DNA of 64,000 nt from Chryseobacterium ureilyticum (GTDB taxonomy: Bacteria > Bacteroidota > Bacteroidia > Flavobacteriales > Weeksellaceae), in the NCBI RefSeq assembly GCF_900156735.1, contig NZ_FTOL01000014.1:1-64000 (forward strand), given 5' to 3'. Of this stretch, positions 16,903 through 26,049 are shown piece after piece. Below the pieces are notes generated by a model. It was not told where the DNA came from and ran no database searches. It saw only the letters and a program-made list of their open reading frames with translations. Both the position numbers and the translations under genes were made by a program. How positions within the stretch are numbered: position 1 is the first letter of the stretch; each line of letters begins with the position of its first letter.

Positions 16903-17295
16903 ATGATCAAATTCAAATATGTTATCCTGTATGTAGAAAATGTAGAGACTTCAATGAATTTCTACAAAAACACTTTCGATGCTGAGATAAAATTCATCAC
17001 TCCTGAAAAGGATTATGGAGAATTATTGACCGGAGAAACCACTCTCTCTTTCGCATCCGTTGATCTTGCATCCTCCAATGTAAAAAAAGGATTTTTACAT
17101 TCAAAAACAGAAGTAAAACCTTTTGGAATAGAGCTAGGCTTTATTACAGATAACGTCGAGGCACTGGTTGAAAAATCAATAAACAACGGCGCTGTATTGT
17201 ATGAAGGCATTACTGTAAAGCCTTGGGGACAAACAACAGCTTACATCAAAGACCTTGATAATTATTTAGTGGAAATCTGCACAGAAATTCAATAA
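16903..17295 (+). CDS. VOC (glyoxalase/bleomycin-resistance fold) protein
   Basis: A 130-residue vicinal-oxygen-chelate protein with two beta-alpha-beta-beta-beta modules: KYVILYVENVETSMNFYKNTF at the start and ELGFITDNVEALVEKSINNGA in the middle, closing with the strand AYIKDLDNYLVEICTE. The final Glu is a typical VOC metal ligand. Members act as dioxygenases, glyoxalases or drug-binding proteins. The reaction is not specified here. A GNAT gene follows 13 bp later. Confidence 0.85.
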   Translation: MIKFKYVILYVENVETSMNFYKNTFDAEIKFITPEKDYGELLTGETTLSFASVDLASSNVKKGFLHSKTEVKPFGIELGFITDNVEALVEKSINNGAVLYEGITVKPWGQTTAYIKDLDNYLVEICTEIQ

Positions 17296-17308
17296 AAACA
17301 TCTACTCC

Positions 17309-17845
17309 GTGGAAATAAAAAAATTACAGAAACTCACAAGCAACCCAAGTATACATTGGGGACAGAATGGTTACTCAACAGATACAATCTACTCGGTTTC
17401 CTCGATTGAGTTTGGTGGAACTTTTGAATTTATTATAAAAGAAAAAACTCTTTCCTATAGCAAAAATTGGGAAACAGATTCTGAAGATATCGAAGAACTC
17501 AATACCATCATCGAGAAAGATCATTCTTTCGGTGCTTTTGATAAAGGTGAGCTTCAGGGATGGATCATTGGCGAGCATAGAACATGGAACAACAGTTTTT
17601 ATATAGAAAATCTCCTTGTCAATGAAAAATATCGCAGACAAGGAATCGGGATCATGCTGATTAAAAATGTAATCAAAGAAGCAAGGAAACTTATGTGCAG
17701 AGTGATTGAATTGGAAACTCAGAACACCAACTACCCTGCTATTCAATTTTACAGGAGAATGGGCTTCAATATTACAGGTGTTAATACAAGATTATATAAT
17801 AATTCTGAGGAAATTGCGCTGTTTATGACTTTAGATATTGAATAA
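17309..17845 (+). CDS. GNAT family N-acetyltransferase
   Basis: The 178-residue protein carries the GNAT CoA loop YRRQGIGIMLIKNV after ENLLVNEK, near residue 110, and the later RRMGFNITG segment. It starts with GTG at 17309, 13 bp after the VOC gene, and no nearby ATG fits; coupling with the VOC gene is likely. The N-terminal third is unusual and may recognise the unknown substrate. Streptothricin- or aminoglycoside-type activity is possible but not supported. Confidence 0.8.
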   Translation: MEIKKLQKLTSNPSIHWGQNGYSTDTIYSVSSIEFGGTFEFIIKEKTLSYSKNWETDSEDIEELNTIIEKDHSFGAFDKGELQGWIIGEHRTWNNSFYIENLLVNEKYRRQGIGIMLIKNVIKEARKLMCRVIELETQNTNYPAIQFYRRMGFNITGVNTRLYNNSEEIALFMTLDIE

Positions 17846-17928
17846 TTTCTCAATTATATTTAAAACACTTGTTAGTGTCTTAAAATTTTTATACATTAGT
17901 AATCAACAAATTAAAAACATCAATTACT

Positions 17929-18180
17929 ATGAAAAATTTAAAGAAATTAAAGAGAAGTCAATTGGTATTAATCAGTGGTGGTGATACTGCTTATGCATTT
18001 TGTTTAGACGGTTATTGCCCGCCAACTTTCGGATCTTACTATTGTAGTGGAGATACTTGTTACAGATCAACCGGTGGAGGTAACCCTGGAGGCGGAGGTC
18101 CCGGAGGAGGCGGTATTCCTTGTCATGAACCATTGCGTTTCTGCCAGGAATGGGAAACAGGATGCGGATGCAGATATTAA
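17929..18180 (+). CDS. Double-glycine leader peptide precursor, Cys- and Gly-rich (bacteriocin-like)
   Basis: The 83-residue precursor opens with MKNLKKLKRSQLVLISGG, a double-glycine leader of the type common in Chryseobacterium peptides exported by peptidase-containing ABC transporters. Cleavage is expected after Gly18. The mature part has eight cysteines (25, 30, 39, 44, 65, 72, 79, 81) and a central Gly/Pro linker (about 49-63). This suggests two cysteine-rich halves with up to four disulfides. No transporter, modifying enzyme or immunity gene is adjacent. A terminator follows immediately. Whether it is a bacteriocin, signal or structural peptide is unknown. Confidence 0.7.
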   Translation: MKNLKKLKRSQLVLISGGDTAYAFCLDGYCPPTFGSYYCSGDTCYRSTGGGNPGGGGPGGGGIPCHEPLRFCQEWETGCGCRY

Positions 18181-18204
18181 AGTTAGATTGTTAGATAATG
18201 TAGG

Positions 18205-18226
18205 GAGCGGTTTTTACCGCTCTTTT
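18205..18226 (+). terminator. Terminator after the GG-leader peptide
   Basis: GAGCGGT (18205-18211) pairs with ACCGCTC (18216-18222), loop T4, followed by a T run. It makes the peptide gene a likely single-gene transcript. Confidence 0.8.
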
Positions 18227-18303
18227 CATTTTAATACCTTTTATGATAAGCTTTATCAATTTTAATACAATTTCAGTATTTTAGCAAAAAAGACTTATAA
18301 CAG

Positions 18304-18852
18304 ATGGATACCCAAAAAAACGTTCTTGAAAAATTGTCGGATCATGAACTTGAGCAATACATAAAACCTGATAGTAAATTCGTTCCAGAAGCCACTCAAT
18401 ATGCTTATGAGATTTTACAGTCAAGAGGAAGAGTATTTACGAATGAAGAAAAAGAACGTATTCACTCAAATATTTCCAAAACTGAAGAAAACGAAACAAT
18501 AATACTACATCCCAACTATACAAAGGCTTCCAATCTCATTTATTTATCAGGAGCTGTAGGAATTGGCTGTTTGATATGGACGTATGAACAATTAGATTCA
18601 GAACTGGCTATCTTCATATCTACTGCCGTTCTTGCTGCTGTTTTTGGTGTCGGATATATGATTGGAAAAGGTAACGAAGTGGCAAAGTATTTTTTCATTA
18701 TTCTTTTCATATTAGGACTTGCCGGCATTCCTGCACTGGTGGCTAACTTAATCATCAATCCTGTTCTGGGAATTATGAATATCCTGCAATTTATTCTTCA
18801 GGCATGGGCGATTGTTCTCCTTGTAAAAATCCCTAAAAATAAAAAAGCATAA
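18304..18852 (+). CDS. Hypothetical membrane protein
   Basis: I do not recognise this 182-residue protein. A soluble N-terminal half (about 1-70, including KFVPEATQYAYEILQSRG) precedes four hydrophobic segments at about 77-92, 97-115, 122-142 and 150-175. The N-terminal pattern resembles short helical repeats placed before membrane domains in other Bacteroidota proteins. It lies between the GG-leader peptide terminator and a small gene starting 45 bp downstream. Confidence 0.65.
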   Translation: MDTQKNVLEKLSDHELEQYIKPDSKFVPEATQYAYEILQSRGRVFTNEEKERIHSNISKTEENETIILHPNYTKASNLIYLSGAVGIGCLIWTYEQLDSELAIFISTAVLAAVFGVGYMIGKGNEVAKYFFIILFILGLAGIPALVANLIINPVLGIMNILQFILQAWAIVLLVKIPKNKKA

Positions 18853-18897
18853 ACCTCTTTACCTGTACAACCTCCTGAAATACATCAGAAAATCGTC

Positions 18898-19158
18898 ATG
18901 AACATTAATGAAATTAAGCAAGCAGCACTTGTCTTTACATCTCAAAACAAACAAGAACTTAGTGACAAAATTAAAAAATTAAAGGATCAAGGGATACCCT
19001 TTCCAGAATGCGTTGTTTTCACTCAATATAATCAGCAGATTTCCCTTTTAGAAGCTAAAAATTTAACGTTGGAACTTGCTGCATGGACAGATGAAGAAAA
19101 AGCTGAAATCAAAGGGTACATTAGCCTGATGATGTCAGAATTTGAAGAAGAAGATTAA
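18898..19158 (+). CDS. Small hypothetical acidic protein
   Basis: An unrecognised 86-residue protein with amphipathic helices and an acidic end (EFEEED). No signal or membrane segment is present. It starts 45 bp after a membrane-protein gene and ends 17 bp before a DUF1963-type gene, with which it probably forms a transcript. Confidence 0.6.
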   Translation: MNINEIKQAALVFTSQNKQELSDKIKKLKDQGIPFPECVVFTQYNQQISLLEAKNLTLELAAWTDEEKAEIKGYISLMMSEFEEED

Positions 19159-19175
19159 TCACCAATTATACAAGT

Positions 19176-19898
19176 ATGGACAGCAGAATTCAAGCTATAA
19201 AAGATAAAATTGAAAGACCGGCAACAGAGTTTTTCACCGGAGGATTCAGACCTTTAAACACTATTGAAGAATCATGGATCGGACGCGTATTTGCATATAC
19301 TGAAGATGAAGAAATTCCTTTAGATAAAAACGGAGATCCTATGATGCCGCTTATTCAATTTTACCTTCCAAACCAACCTTTTATTCCGGAACTGATCAAG
19401 GATAAAAAACTTATCACAGTCTTTATTTCTCAGGATTTTCCGGAAACTTTTGAAAAAATAGGTGATCATTGGGTTATCCGGGAATATGATGATTTGGAAA
19501 ATATAGTCATCAAGGATTTACAAAGTCCGGTTTCTTATTTAAAACCATTTCCACTACGCTCCGAATTATATCCTAAAGATGCCCCTGTATGGGATGGTGG
19601 TGGAATTGAGGATATAGACTACCGTTTAATTTCCGACATTGTGAAACTTGAAAGAGAAGGGCTTTTCAACAGTTATTATAATATCATTAAGCACTGTTAC
19701 AGTACTAAACTCGGTGGTTATCCATCATTTTGCCAGCCTGGTATTGGTTTTAAGGATGGTTTTGGTGAAGGGTTTGAATTTGTTTTCCAGGTTTCTTCAG
19801 ATGGTAAAGCTCACTTGAATGTAATAGACAGTGGAAGTTTTATGTTTGCAAAAAACAAGGAAACTGGAGAGTGGAGTTTGTATTATGATTTTTATTGA
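19176..19898 (+). CDS. DUF1963 (YwqG-like) family protein
   Basis: The 240-residue protein matches the DUF1963/YwqG group. Its C-terminal half has the hallmark KLGGYPSFCQPG, then FEFVFQVSSDGKAHLNVIDSGSFMF (in pieces) and a short final strand. YwqG itself sits in a Bacillus polymorphic-toxin locus and has an unknown biochemical role. Some relatives occur beside toxin or immunity genes. Here it ends a short run of small genes. Confidence 0.7.
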   Translation: MDSRIQAIKDKIERPATEFFTGGFRPLNTIEESWIGRVFAYTEDEEIPLDKNGDPMMPLIQFYLPNQPFIPELIKDKKLITVFISQDFPETFEKIGDHWVIREYDDLENIVIKDLQSPVSYLKPFPLRSELYPKDAPVWDGGGIEDIDYRLISDIVKLEREGLFNSYYNIIKHCYSTKLGGYPSFCQPGIGFKDGFGEGFEFVFQVSSDGKAHLNVIDSGSFMFAKNKETGEWSLYYDFY

Positions 19899-20154
19899 TA
19901 ATATTTTCATAGGTGCTAATCTTCAATATTTGACATAAAAAAAATATTATTGAATAGAAGTCAATCATTTAAAATTCTTCATTTCATTACGTTAAATTCA
20001 CAATAACATAATAAAAAATAATTTCGACGAGGGCAAAGTCTTTGTCGAAGCTATTTAAAGAGTTTATGGGTTCCCGTAATGCGATTATTATTAAGACCAC
20101 TACTTTTGAATAATTAAATATCATTATAATCTGAAACCTTATTACAATATTACA
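19899..20154. other. Non-coding gap with one weak inverted repeat
   Basis: TTCGAC (20022-20027) and GTCGAA (20044-20049) surround GAGGGCAAAGTCTTT, giving a possible hairpin. Otherwise it is AT-rich with no gene or full promoter that I can support. Confidence 0.4.
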
Positions 20155-20700
20155 ATGAAGAAAGTATTCTTAATTACTACTTTATGCATACTAGCAAGTT
20201 GTGTCAATGAGAACAAATCTGAAAACTCTCAAATAACCGATACCTCCCAGCCAGTACAATCGAATTTAGAACAATTAAAAACCGAAGCCTCAAGACTTAG
20301 AGCAGGAGGATCTGTTAGTAACGTTGAATTAGAAAATGGAAAAGCAACTATAAATTATGTAAAAAACTATACAGAATACCAACAACTAAATCCACAATCT
20401 AAATTAACGGAGAACGATCTCAAAGAATACTGGTCAACTGGACATGCAATTCAAAAAGCACTTATTTCAGGATCCGGAGCACTCTTGAAAAAATTAAGTT
20501 TTATTAATGAGGTCGAAGTAATACTTCCATTTGAAAATAAAATCTATAAGATTGATGTTAAAAAAACAGAGTTAGAAAAATTTATTGGAAAAGATTTTTC
20601 ACAAATAACAAACGATTGGACAAAACTTTTTATTGACCCTTATGTTTATGATAAAACAGGAAGAGAACGTTTTTTCAATAAATTCGGTTCTAAAAACTGA
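20155..20700 (+). CDS. Hypothetical lipoprotein
   Basis: A 181-residue protein with a lipoprotein signal ending LASC (Cys16), then a Ser/Gln-rich linker and an alpha/beta domain (about 40-181) with no recognised family. Read-through to the convergent mdh gene is blocked by a strong shared terminator. It is probably anchored in the outer or inner membrane facing the periplasm. The function is unknown. Confidence 0.65.
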   Translation: MKKVFLITTLCILASCVNENKSENSQITDTSQPVQSNLEQLKTEASRLRAGGSVSNVELENGKATINYVKNYTEYQQLNPQSKLTENDLKEYWSTGHAIQKALISGSGALLKKLSFINEVEVILPFENKIYKIDVKKTELEKFIGKDFSQITNDWTKLFIDPYVYDKTGRERFFNKFGSKN

Positions 20701-20744
20701 TACAGCATAAAGAAAAAATATCATGTAAATATTTTTCAAACAAA

Positions 20745-20771
20745 AAAACCGCGCCCTTCGGGCGCGGTTTT
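20745..20771. terminator. Strong bidirectional terminator
   Basis: CCGCGCCC (20749-20756) and GGGCGCGG (20760-20767), extended by A4/T4, form a 12-bp stem with a TTC loop. It separates the lipoprotein gene from the convergent mdh gene. Confidence 0.9.
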
Positions 20772-20791
20772 CCTATATAAAATTCAGTATA

Positions 20792-21718
20792 TTAGAATTT
20801 AAGATCTCCATTCACTTCTCTTACTGCATTAGCAGCTTCAGCGAATTTCAATTGCTCTTCAGCAGTAAGCGTTACGTTTACGATTTTCTCTACTCCGTTT
20901 GCCCCGATGATAGCAGGAACCCCTAAGCAGATATCGTTTTGTCCGTATTCACCTTCAAGCATTAATGAACAAGGGATCATTTTCTTTTGGTCACAAGCAA
21001 TCGCCTGAACCATTACAGAAACAGCTGCACCTGGAGCATACCAAGCAGAAGTTCCTAATAATTTAGTAAGGGTAGCACCACCTACTTTAGTTTCTTCGAT
21101 TACATATTTTTGTTGCTCATCATCAAGGAACTCAGTTACAGGAACACCATTTCTTGTAGCTTTGCTCAATAATGGAAGCATACCTGTATCACTGTGAGCA
21201 GCGATTACCATACCGTCAACATCAGAAATTGGAGATTCTAATGCCTCAGCCAATCTGTACTTGAATCTTGCAGAGTCTAAAGCACCACCCATTCCGATGA
21301 TCTTGTGCTTAGGAAGACCTGAAGTTTTGTGTACTAAATAAGCCATAGTATCCATTGGGTTAGAAACCACAATGATGATTACTTCCGGAGAATGTTTTAC
21401 TAAGTTTTCAGTAACTTCTTTCACGATACCAGCGTTGATACCAATCAATTCTTCTCTCGTCATTCCAGGTTTTCTAGGAATCCCTGAAGTGATTACTGCT
21501 ACATGAGAACCTGCAGTTTTGCTGTAATCTCCTGTTGTTCCGGTAATTTTTGTATCAAATCCGTTTAGAGATGCAGTTTGCATCAAATCCATTGCTTTAC
21601 CTTCAGCAAACCCTTCTTTAATGTCTACTAAAACTACTTCTGAACAGAAGTTCTTCATTGCGATGTATTCTGCACAGCTTGCTCCTACAGCGCCTGCACC
21701 TACTACAGTTACTTTCAT
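20792..21718 (-). CDS. mdh: Malate dehydrogenase
   Basis: The TCA-cycle enzyme interconverts malate and oxaloacetate with NAD. The 308-residue length and sequence put it in the LDH-like MDH class typical of Bacteroidota. The NAD-binding motif GAGAVGAS is at 7-14, the substrate arginine region IPRKPGMTREEL at 80-91, and the catalytic His175 lies in AAHSDTGMLPL. VSNPMDTMAYL is the usual cofactor and substrate wall. It is an isolated gene with a strong terminator. Confidence 0.95.
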   Translation of the reverse strand: MKVTVVGAGAVGASCAEYIAMKNFCSEVVLVDIKEGFAEGKAMDLMQTASLNGFDTKITGTTGDYSKTAGSHVAVITSGIPRKPGMTREELIGINAGIVKEVTENLVKHSPEVIIIVVSNPMDTMAYLVHKTSGLPKHKIIGMGGALDSARFKYRLAEALESPISDVDGMVIAAHSDTGMLPLLSKATRNGVPVTEFLDDEQQKYVIEETKVGGATLTKLLGTSAWYAPGAAVSVMVQAIACDQKKMIPCSLMLEGEYGQNDICLGVPAIIGANGVEKIVNVTLTAEEQLKFAEAANAVREVNGDLKF

Positions 21719-21836
21719 ATTGTTACTTTTTAAATTATTTATTTTTTTAGTTAAGTTTAAATTTGAAACTCCCCAAATTTAATAAATCCTGAAAAAATGC
21801 GCAATTTTTCAGAAATTTTATTAGAATTAAAAGGAA

Positions 21837-22388
21837 TTAGTTGACATTCAGTAAAAACGAATACAGCTTTTTCGCCCCAGACAGTACTTCTGGGTAGTTT
21901 TCTTCTGCAACTTCCATATCCAAAACCTCTTTAAAATTCTTCCACATAGGTCCTGTATTTTCCTGATAGCATCCAAAAAAGTTGAAAGTCACCTCATCAA
22001 ATCCTTCCGTTTTAGAAAGCTGCTTGGCAATCACATTTCCACCTAACGTAGAACCTTCGATCACATACATGGCTCCCAAAGCTTCATGCTCATTTACAAA
22101 CTCGAGGTCGTGAGATGCTTCCCTGTTTTCCAGAGAAAGGCTTTTAAGATCTTTTTCAATAAGAGGAAGTTTCTTTCTGTTATCAAGCTGAAGTTTCTCC
22201 GCATACTTGTCCGAAAGACTGCTGAATATTTTACCTTCGCTGTAAAGAAGCATCAGATAATTGGTATGGATGATCTTTTTATAATCTTCTAAAGTGAAGG
22301 TTTTATTAAAAATCTTTTCAGAATTAAAAAGTTTCTCTGCTGCATCGTGATAGTCTGCTGTATTTTGTTTAAGATATTCTGATACCAT
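21837..22388 (-). CDS. Heme oxygenase (BphO-like), biliverdin supply
   Basis: The 183-residue protein opens heme to biliverdin IXalpha. It shows the proximal heme ligand His14 (TADYHDAAEKLF) and the distal-helix signature YVIEGSTLGGNVIAKQL near residues 110-127. It starts 19 bp after the stop of a bacteriophytochrome gene, so the two are almost surely cotranscribed. Biliverdin is that sensor's chromophore, giving a photoreceptor cassette rather than a heme-iron acquisition role. Confidence 0.88.
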   Translation of the reverse strand: MVSEYLKQNTADYHDAAEKLFNSEKIFNKTFTLEDYKKIIHTNYLMLLYSEGKIFSSLSDKYAEKLQLDNRKKLPLIEKDLKSLSLENREASHDLEFVNEHEALGAMYVIEGSTLGGNVIAKQLSKTEGFDEVTFNFFGCYQENTGPMWKNFKEVLDMEVAEENYPEVLSGAKKLYSFLLNVN

Positions 22389-22407
22389 AATTATATTTTA
22401 AAGTTTC

Positions 22408-24606
22408 TCAAATGTAAGGTTTTTTGAACGTTAAAATGAAGGAAGTTCCGTCTTTATTGCTCTCATAATCTACGTTTCCGCCTATTCTTTTCATGATCCT
22501 GTACACAATGGACAATCCTACTCCATTTCCTTTGAATTTCTTCGCATTATCCATCCTGTTAAAGATTTTAAACATCTTATGTTTCTCTTCCTCAGGAATC
22601 CCGATTCCGTTATCTGAAATACGGTAAATAATAGTCTGTCCGTCTTCACTCCCTTCAATCTCTACCCTTGGCTGGTCTTTATGAGAAGAATATTTCACGG
22701 CATTATTGATAATATTTAAGAATACCTGATGCAGCAGTGTTTTATCTGCAAGAACATCCGGACATTCTTTAATCACAATTTCACTTTTAGGACTTCCATA
22801 AGTGATTTTTGCATTTTCAGAGATCTTATAGATGGTGGTTCCTGTTTTCAGGCTTTCCAATTGTATTTCACTATGCTTGGCACGGCTGAGCTGTAATACA
22901 TCATGCATCATTTCAGCCATATTATCAATCTCCTCAATAATAGTATTGATCTTTGTTTTGCTCTTTTCAGAATTATCGGTAAGATTCCCCAAAAGCATTT
23001 GAGCATTCAGCTTCATTACCGTCAAAGGCGTTCCAAGGTCATGAGAAATCGTATATGAAAAGCTATCCAGTTCTTCATTTACTTTTTTAAGCTCGTCATT
23101 AAGCCTTTTGATAGCGTTGTAATTCTTATGCGATGTATCCAGGATCAGATCACGAATTGCCTGTACAGCACTCACGTTTCTTGAATTCCATCTTTTAGAA
23201 TGTCCTTTAATATTTTCTGTAAAAATCCTGAAAGACGTTCTTGGTGAAACCATCTGTTTATCTTCCCCATTTTGAGTAAACACGCCGATCTTTTTTTCGG
23301 GATTTCCAGCCCAGTCGATATGCTCATCAAATTCTTTGCGGAACCAGATCAGCATTTCATTTTTATCTCTTTCAATAAAATAAATAACAATACCGGCTGC
23401 ACTTTCAGGCAGATTCAGTTCTTCTCCATAATTTTTAAGGAAGCTCCGGTTAACATAAATACGTTCGTTGGTATTCTCCAATCCCCAATGTACAATCCTG
23501 TTGATCACATCACTGGCAGGTACAACTCCATCTGTAACAATATTTTCATCATAAACTATAGCAAGCCCTTCTGCTTCTGGAAAATTCCTGATTTCAGTCT
23601 TACTTTCAATCAGAGAATCAAAGAGATTATTATGCTTTAAAAACTTCGTTTTCAGCTGAGATAATTTATCATTCAGCTCCATACGATAGTTCAGCTCATT
23701 TTTGGATTTAAAAGATGAATACGCATTGGCAGCAAGTGCTGTAAAAATTCCTGCCTGTACCCTATCTTCAAGGTCTACATGCTTAGGTTCTACATTCTGG
23801 CATGTCACCAATCCCCAAAGATGATTATCTATAATAATGGAGACACTGAAGCTTGAAGAAACTCCGGAGTTGATCAGATATTGTCTGTGAACAGGAGACA
23901 TTCCCCTTGATGCGGAAAAACTGAGATCTATATTTTCTTTGGTTTTACTTATAATCGGGACTGTTTCAGTATGTACATTACTGAATATTCTTTTTCTTTT
24001 TTTAAGATAAAGTTCACGTGCCTGCTTAGGAATATCAGATTCCGGGTAATGAAGTCCAAGGAAACTTTCCATGTTTTCACTTTTCTTTTCGGCAATCACT
24101 TTTCCGGAACCGTCCATCATGAATTTATAAACCATCATACGGTCATAATTCACCACTTTTGAAAGGGCTTCTAATAAATGATTCCAAAGTTCGTGTTCCG
24201 TATCAATAACATAAAAGTTATCATATTTATTGGAAATTCTTTTATCAGGATTTATCAGTACTTCTTCAAACTCCAGAAAAATATCCCCTCCGCTTCTGAA
24301 AACGGAAAAATGATATTCTTTTTCGCCAATAAAGATTTTATCAAAATAGGCTTCATTTTCTCTTCTGGTAAATCTCTCTAGAGAAGTATAAATATCTGAC
24401 TTAATAATATCCGGAAAGCTTTCCGGAAAGTCCGTAAGCCTTTTATCGAACAACTCATCCAAGTTTTCGATTTTAAACAGATCCATAATATTCCTACTGA
24501 AAAAAGTAATGGAATGTGACACTGAGTCAATGCCAATTAGGTAACCAAAACTCTGTATATAGCCTGGAATATGGATAGGTTCTTCATGGCACTCTACAAA
24601 ATTCAT
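22408..24606 (-). CDS. bphP: Bacteriophytochrome sensor histidine kinase
   Basis: A PAS-GAF-PHY-HisKA-HATPase protein that senses red/far-red light through covalently bound biliverdin. From the ATG at 24606 (732 residues) the attachment cysteine is Cys6 in ECHEEPIHIPGYIQSFG. GAF carries SDIP (190-193) and His240 in SPVHRQYL. The PHY tongue has WFRKE and PRTSF (455-459). The phosphorylated His522 is in SYTISHDLGTPLT, with the ATP lid late. An in-frame TTG at 24621 would add five residues. A TATATTTG -7 element overlaps at 24623-24630. No response regulator is adjacent. The usual second GAF histidine (in LWGLIACHH of the Deinococcus protein) appears replaced by Gln270. Confidence 0.9.
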   Translation of the reverse strand: MNFVECHEEPIHIPGYIQSFGYLIGIDSVSHSITFFSRNIMDLFKIENLDELFDKRLTDFPESFPDIIKSDIYTSLERFTRRENEAYFDKIFIGEKEYHFSVFRSGGDIFLEFEEVLINPDKRISNKYDNFYVIDTEHELWNHLLEALSKVVNYDRMMVYKFMMDGSGKVIAEKKSENMESFLGLHYPESDIPKQARELYLKKRKRIFSNVHTETVPIISKTKENIDLSFSASRGMSPVHRQYLINSGVSSSFSVSIIIDNHLWGLVTCQNVEPKHVDLEDRVQAGIFTALAANAYSSFKSKNELNYRMELNDKLSQLKTKFLKHNNLFDSLIESKTEIRNFPEAEGLAIVYDENIVTDGVVPASDVINRIVHWGLENTNERIYVNRSFLKNYGEELNLPESAAGIVIYFIERDKNEMLIWFRKEFDEHIDWAGNPEKKIGVFTQNGEDKQMVSPRTSFRIFTENIKGHSKRWNSRNVSAVQAIRDLILDTSHKNYNAIKRLNDELKKVNEELDSFSYTISHDLGTPLTVMKLNAQMLLGNLTDNSEKSKTKINTIIEEIDNMAEMMHDVLQLSRAKHSEIQLESLKTGTTIYKISENAKITYGSPKSEIVIKECPDVLADKTLLHQVFLNIINNAVKYSSHKDQPRVEIEGSEDGQTIIYRISDNGIGIPEEEKHKMFKIFNRMDNAKKFKGNGVGLSIVYRIMKRIGGNVDYESNKDGTSFILTFKKPYI

Positions 24607-24981
24607 ATAATTGTCTATCAATCAAATATACCGCTTTTTTTTAACTGTCTCTTCTTTTGTGGTATTAAATTTCTTGTACATATAAGGATTCACAGAGGAT
24701 CTGACCATCAAACAGACAGATAAAAATCACGTTAAAACATTCTTTATTTTCCTTTAGTTTTAATAAGATATCTTTAAAATATACGAAAAAAAATACAATT
24801 TTCACCTATTCACTCTATTAGGCATGATTCATAACATGAATTAAGGATTATTAACTAAGATTATTGGGTTATTTAAACAATTTTAGCTAAATTTATATCA
24901 CCAAATAATGAATATGATGAAAAATTCATTGAAATATTCACAATAATTTCAATATAAAATTTAAACTCAAATAATACTATT
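24607..24981. other. Intergenic region between bphP and the Ntn-hydrolase gene
   Basis: The divergent gap contains the TATATTTG element for bphP (24623-24630, minus) and a small palindrome ATTCATAACATGAAT near 24827. It is otherwise very AT-rich. I saw no gene. Confidence 0.45.
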
Positions 24982-26034
24982 ATGAAAAAGTTCCCTTTAA
25001 TTTTATTTTCTTTGGTCCTCTCTATAGGATTATGGAATCCGTCAGAAGCATGTACGCGGGTTGTATACAAAGGTCCGGAAAACACGATTCTTACTGCCCG
25101 CTCTATGGACTGGCGTGATGAGATCCCGGCAAACCTTTGGGTATTTCCAAAAGGAATAGACCGCACAGGACAAACCGGACCGAAATCTGTAAAATGGACT
25201 TCTAAATACGGAAGCATCATCAGTTCTACCTGGGATATTGCTTCTGCAGACGGAATGAACGAAAAAGGACTTGTAGCTAATATGCTTTGGCTGGGAGAAT
25301 CTCAATATCCGAAATTCGATCCGAAAGGAAGTAAAAAGGGACTTGCCATTTCTTTATGGGCTCAATATTATTTGGACAATTTTTCTACGGTAAAGGAAGC
25401 TGTTGATTTTTCAAGAAAAGAACCTTTTGTAGTAGTAAGTGATAATATCCCGGGAACGGAAAGGTTTACAACAATACACCTTTCTCTTTCTGATGCATCA
25501 GGAGATAATGCTGTATTAGAATATATCAACGGAAAATTGGTAATCCACCACGATCCTTCTTATACGGTAATGACCAATTCTCCGATTTTTGATGAACAAC
25601 TTGCTCTTAACAATTACTGGAAAGGTATTCCGGGAACGGTAATGCTTCCGGGAACCAACCGTGCGGCAGACCGCTTTGTAAGAGCTTCATATTATATCAA
25701 TGCAATTCCGAAGACCGCTGATACCCGTACTGCTGTAGCAAGTGTATTCAGTGTGATCAGAAACTGTTCTGTGCCTTACGGAATTACTTCTCCATCTGAA
25801 CCTAATATCTCTTCTACAAGATGGCGTTCTGTATCGGATCAGAAGAATCTGGTATATTATTTTGAAACTGTTTTCACACCCAATACATTCTGGGTAGATC
25901 TTAAAGATTTTGATCTCAGCCCCAAAGGCAAAGTGATGAAACTGGATCTGAGCAACTACCAGACTTACCACGGTAAATCAAATACTGATTTCAAAGAAAC
26001 TCCATCTTTCAAATTTTTAGGCTTAGAGTCTTAA
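24982..26034 (+). CDS. Secreted linear-amide C-N hydrolase (choloylglycine hydrolase family)
   Basis: The 350-residue protein is an Ntn hydrolase of the penicillin V acylase/bile-salt hydrolase group. A signal peptide (1-23) is removed before Cys24 in SEAC-TRVVY, which becomes the N-terminal nucleophile. Supporting residues include Arg40 and Asp43 in ARSMDWRDE, and NSPIFDEQ and NRAADRFVRA downstream. Export makes it a periplasmic or extracellular amidase. Bile salts, acyl-homoserine lactones and penicillin V are known family substrates; none can be chosen here. It appears to stand alone. Confidence 0.88.
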   Translation: MKKFPLILFSLVLSIGLWNPSEACTRVVYKGPENTILTARSMDWRDEIPANLWVFPKGIDRTGQTGPKSVKWTSKYGSIISSTWDIASADGMNEKGLVANMLWLGESQYPKFDPKGSKKGLAISLWAQYYLDNFSTVKEAVDFSRKEPFVVVSDNIPGTERFTTIHLSLSDASGDNAVLEYINGKLVIHHDPSYTVMTNSPIFDEQLALNNYWKGIPGTVMLPGTNRAADRFVRASYYINAIPKTADTRTAVASVFSVIRNCSVPYGITSPSEPNISSTRWRSVSDQKNLVYYFETVFTPNTFWVDLKDFDLSPKGKVMKLDLSNYQTYHGKSNTDFKETPSFKFLGLES

Positions 26035-26049
26035 AAACAAAAGATTAAT

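Noticed and set aside
20022..20049. Inverted repeat TTCGAC/GTCGAA as a terminator
   Set aside because: The stem is short and interrupted, with no T run, and is far from either neighbouring stop.
24873..25305. Minus-strand frames overlapping the Ntn-hydrolase start
   Set aside because: They are antisense to a clear signal peptide and catalytic Cys and show no family match.
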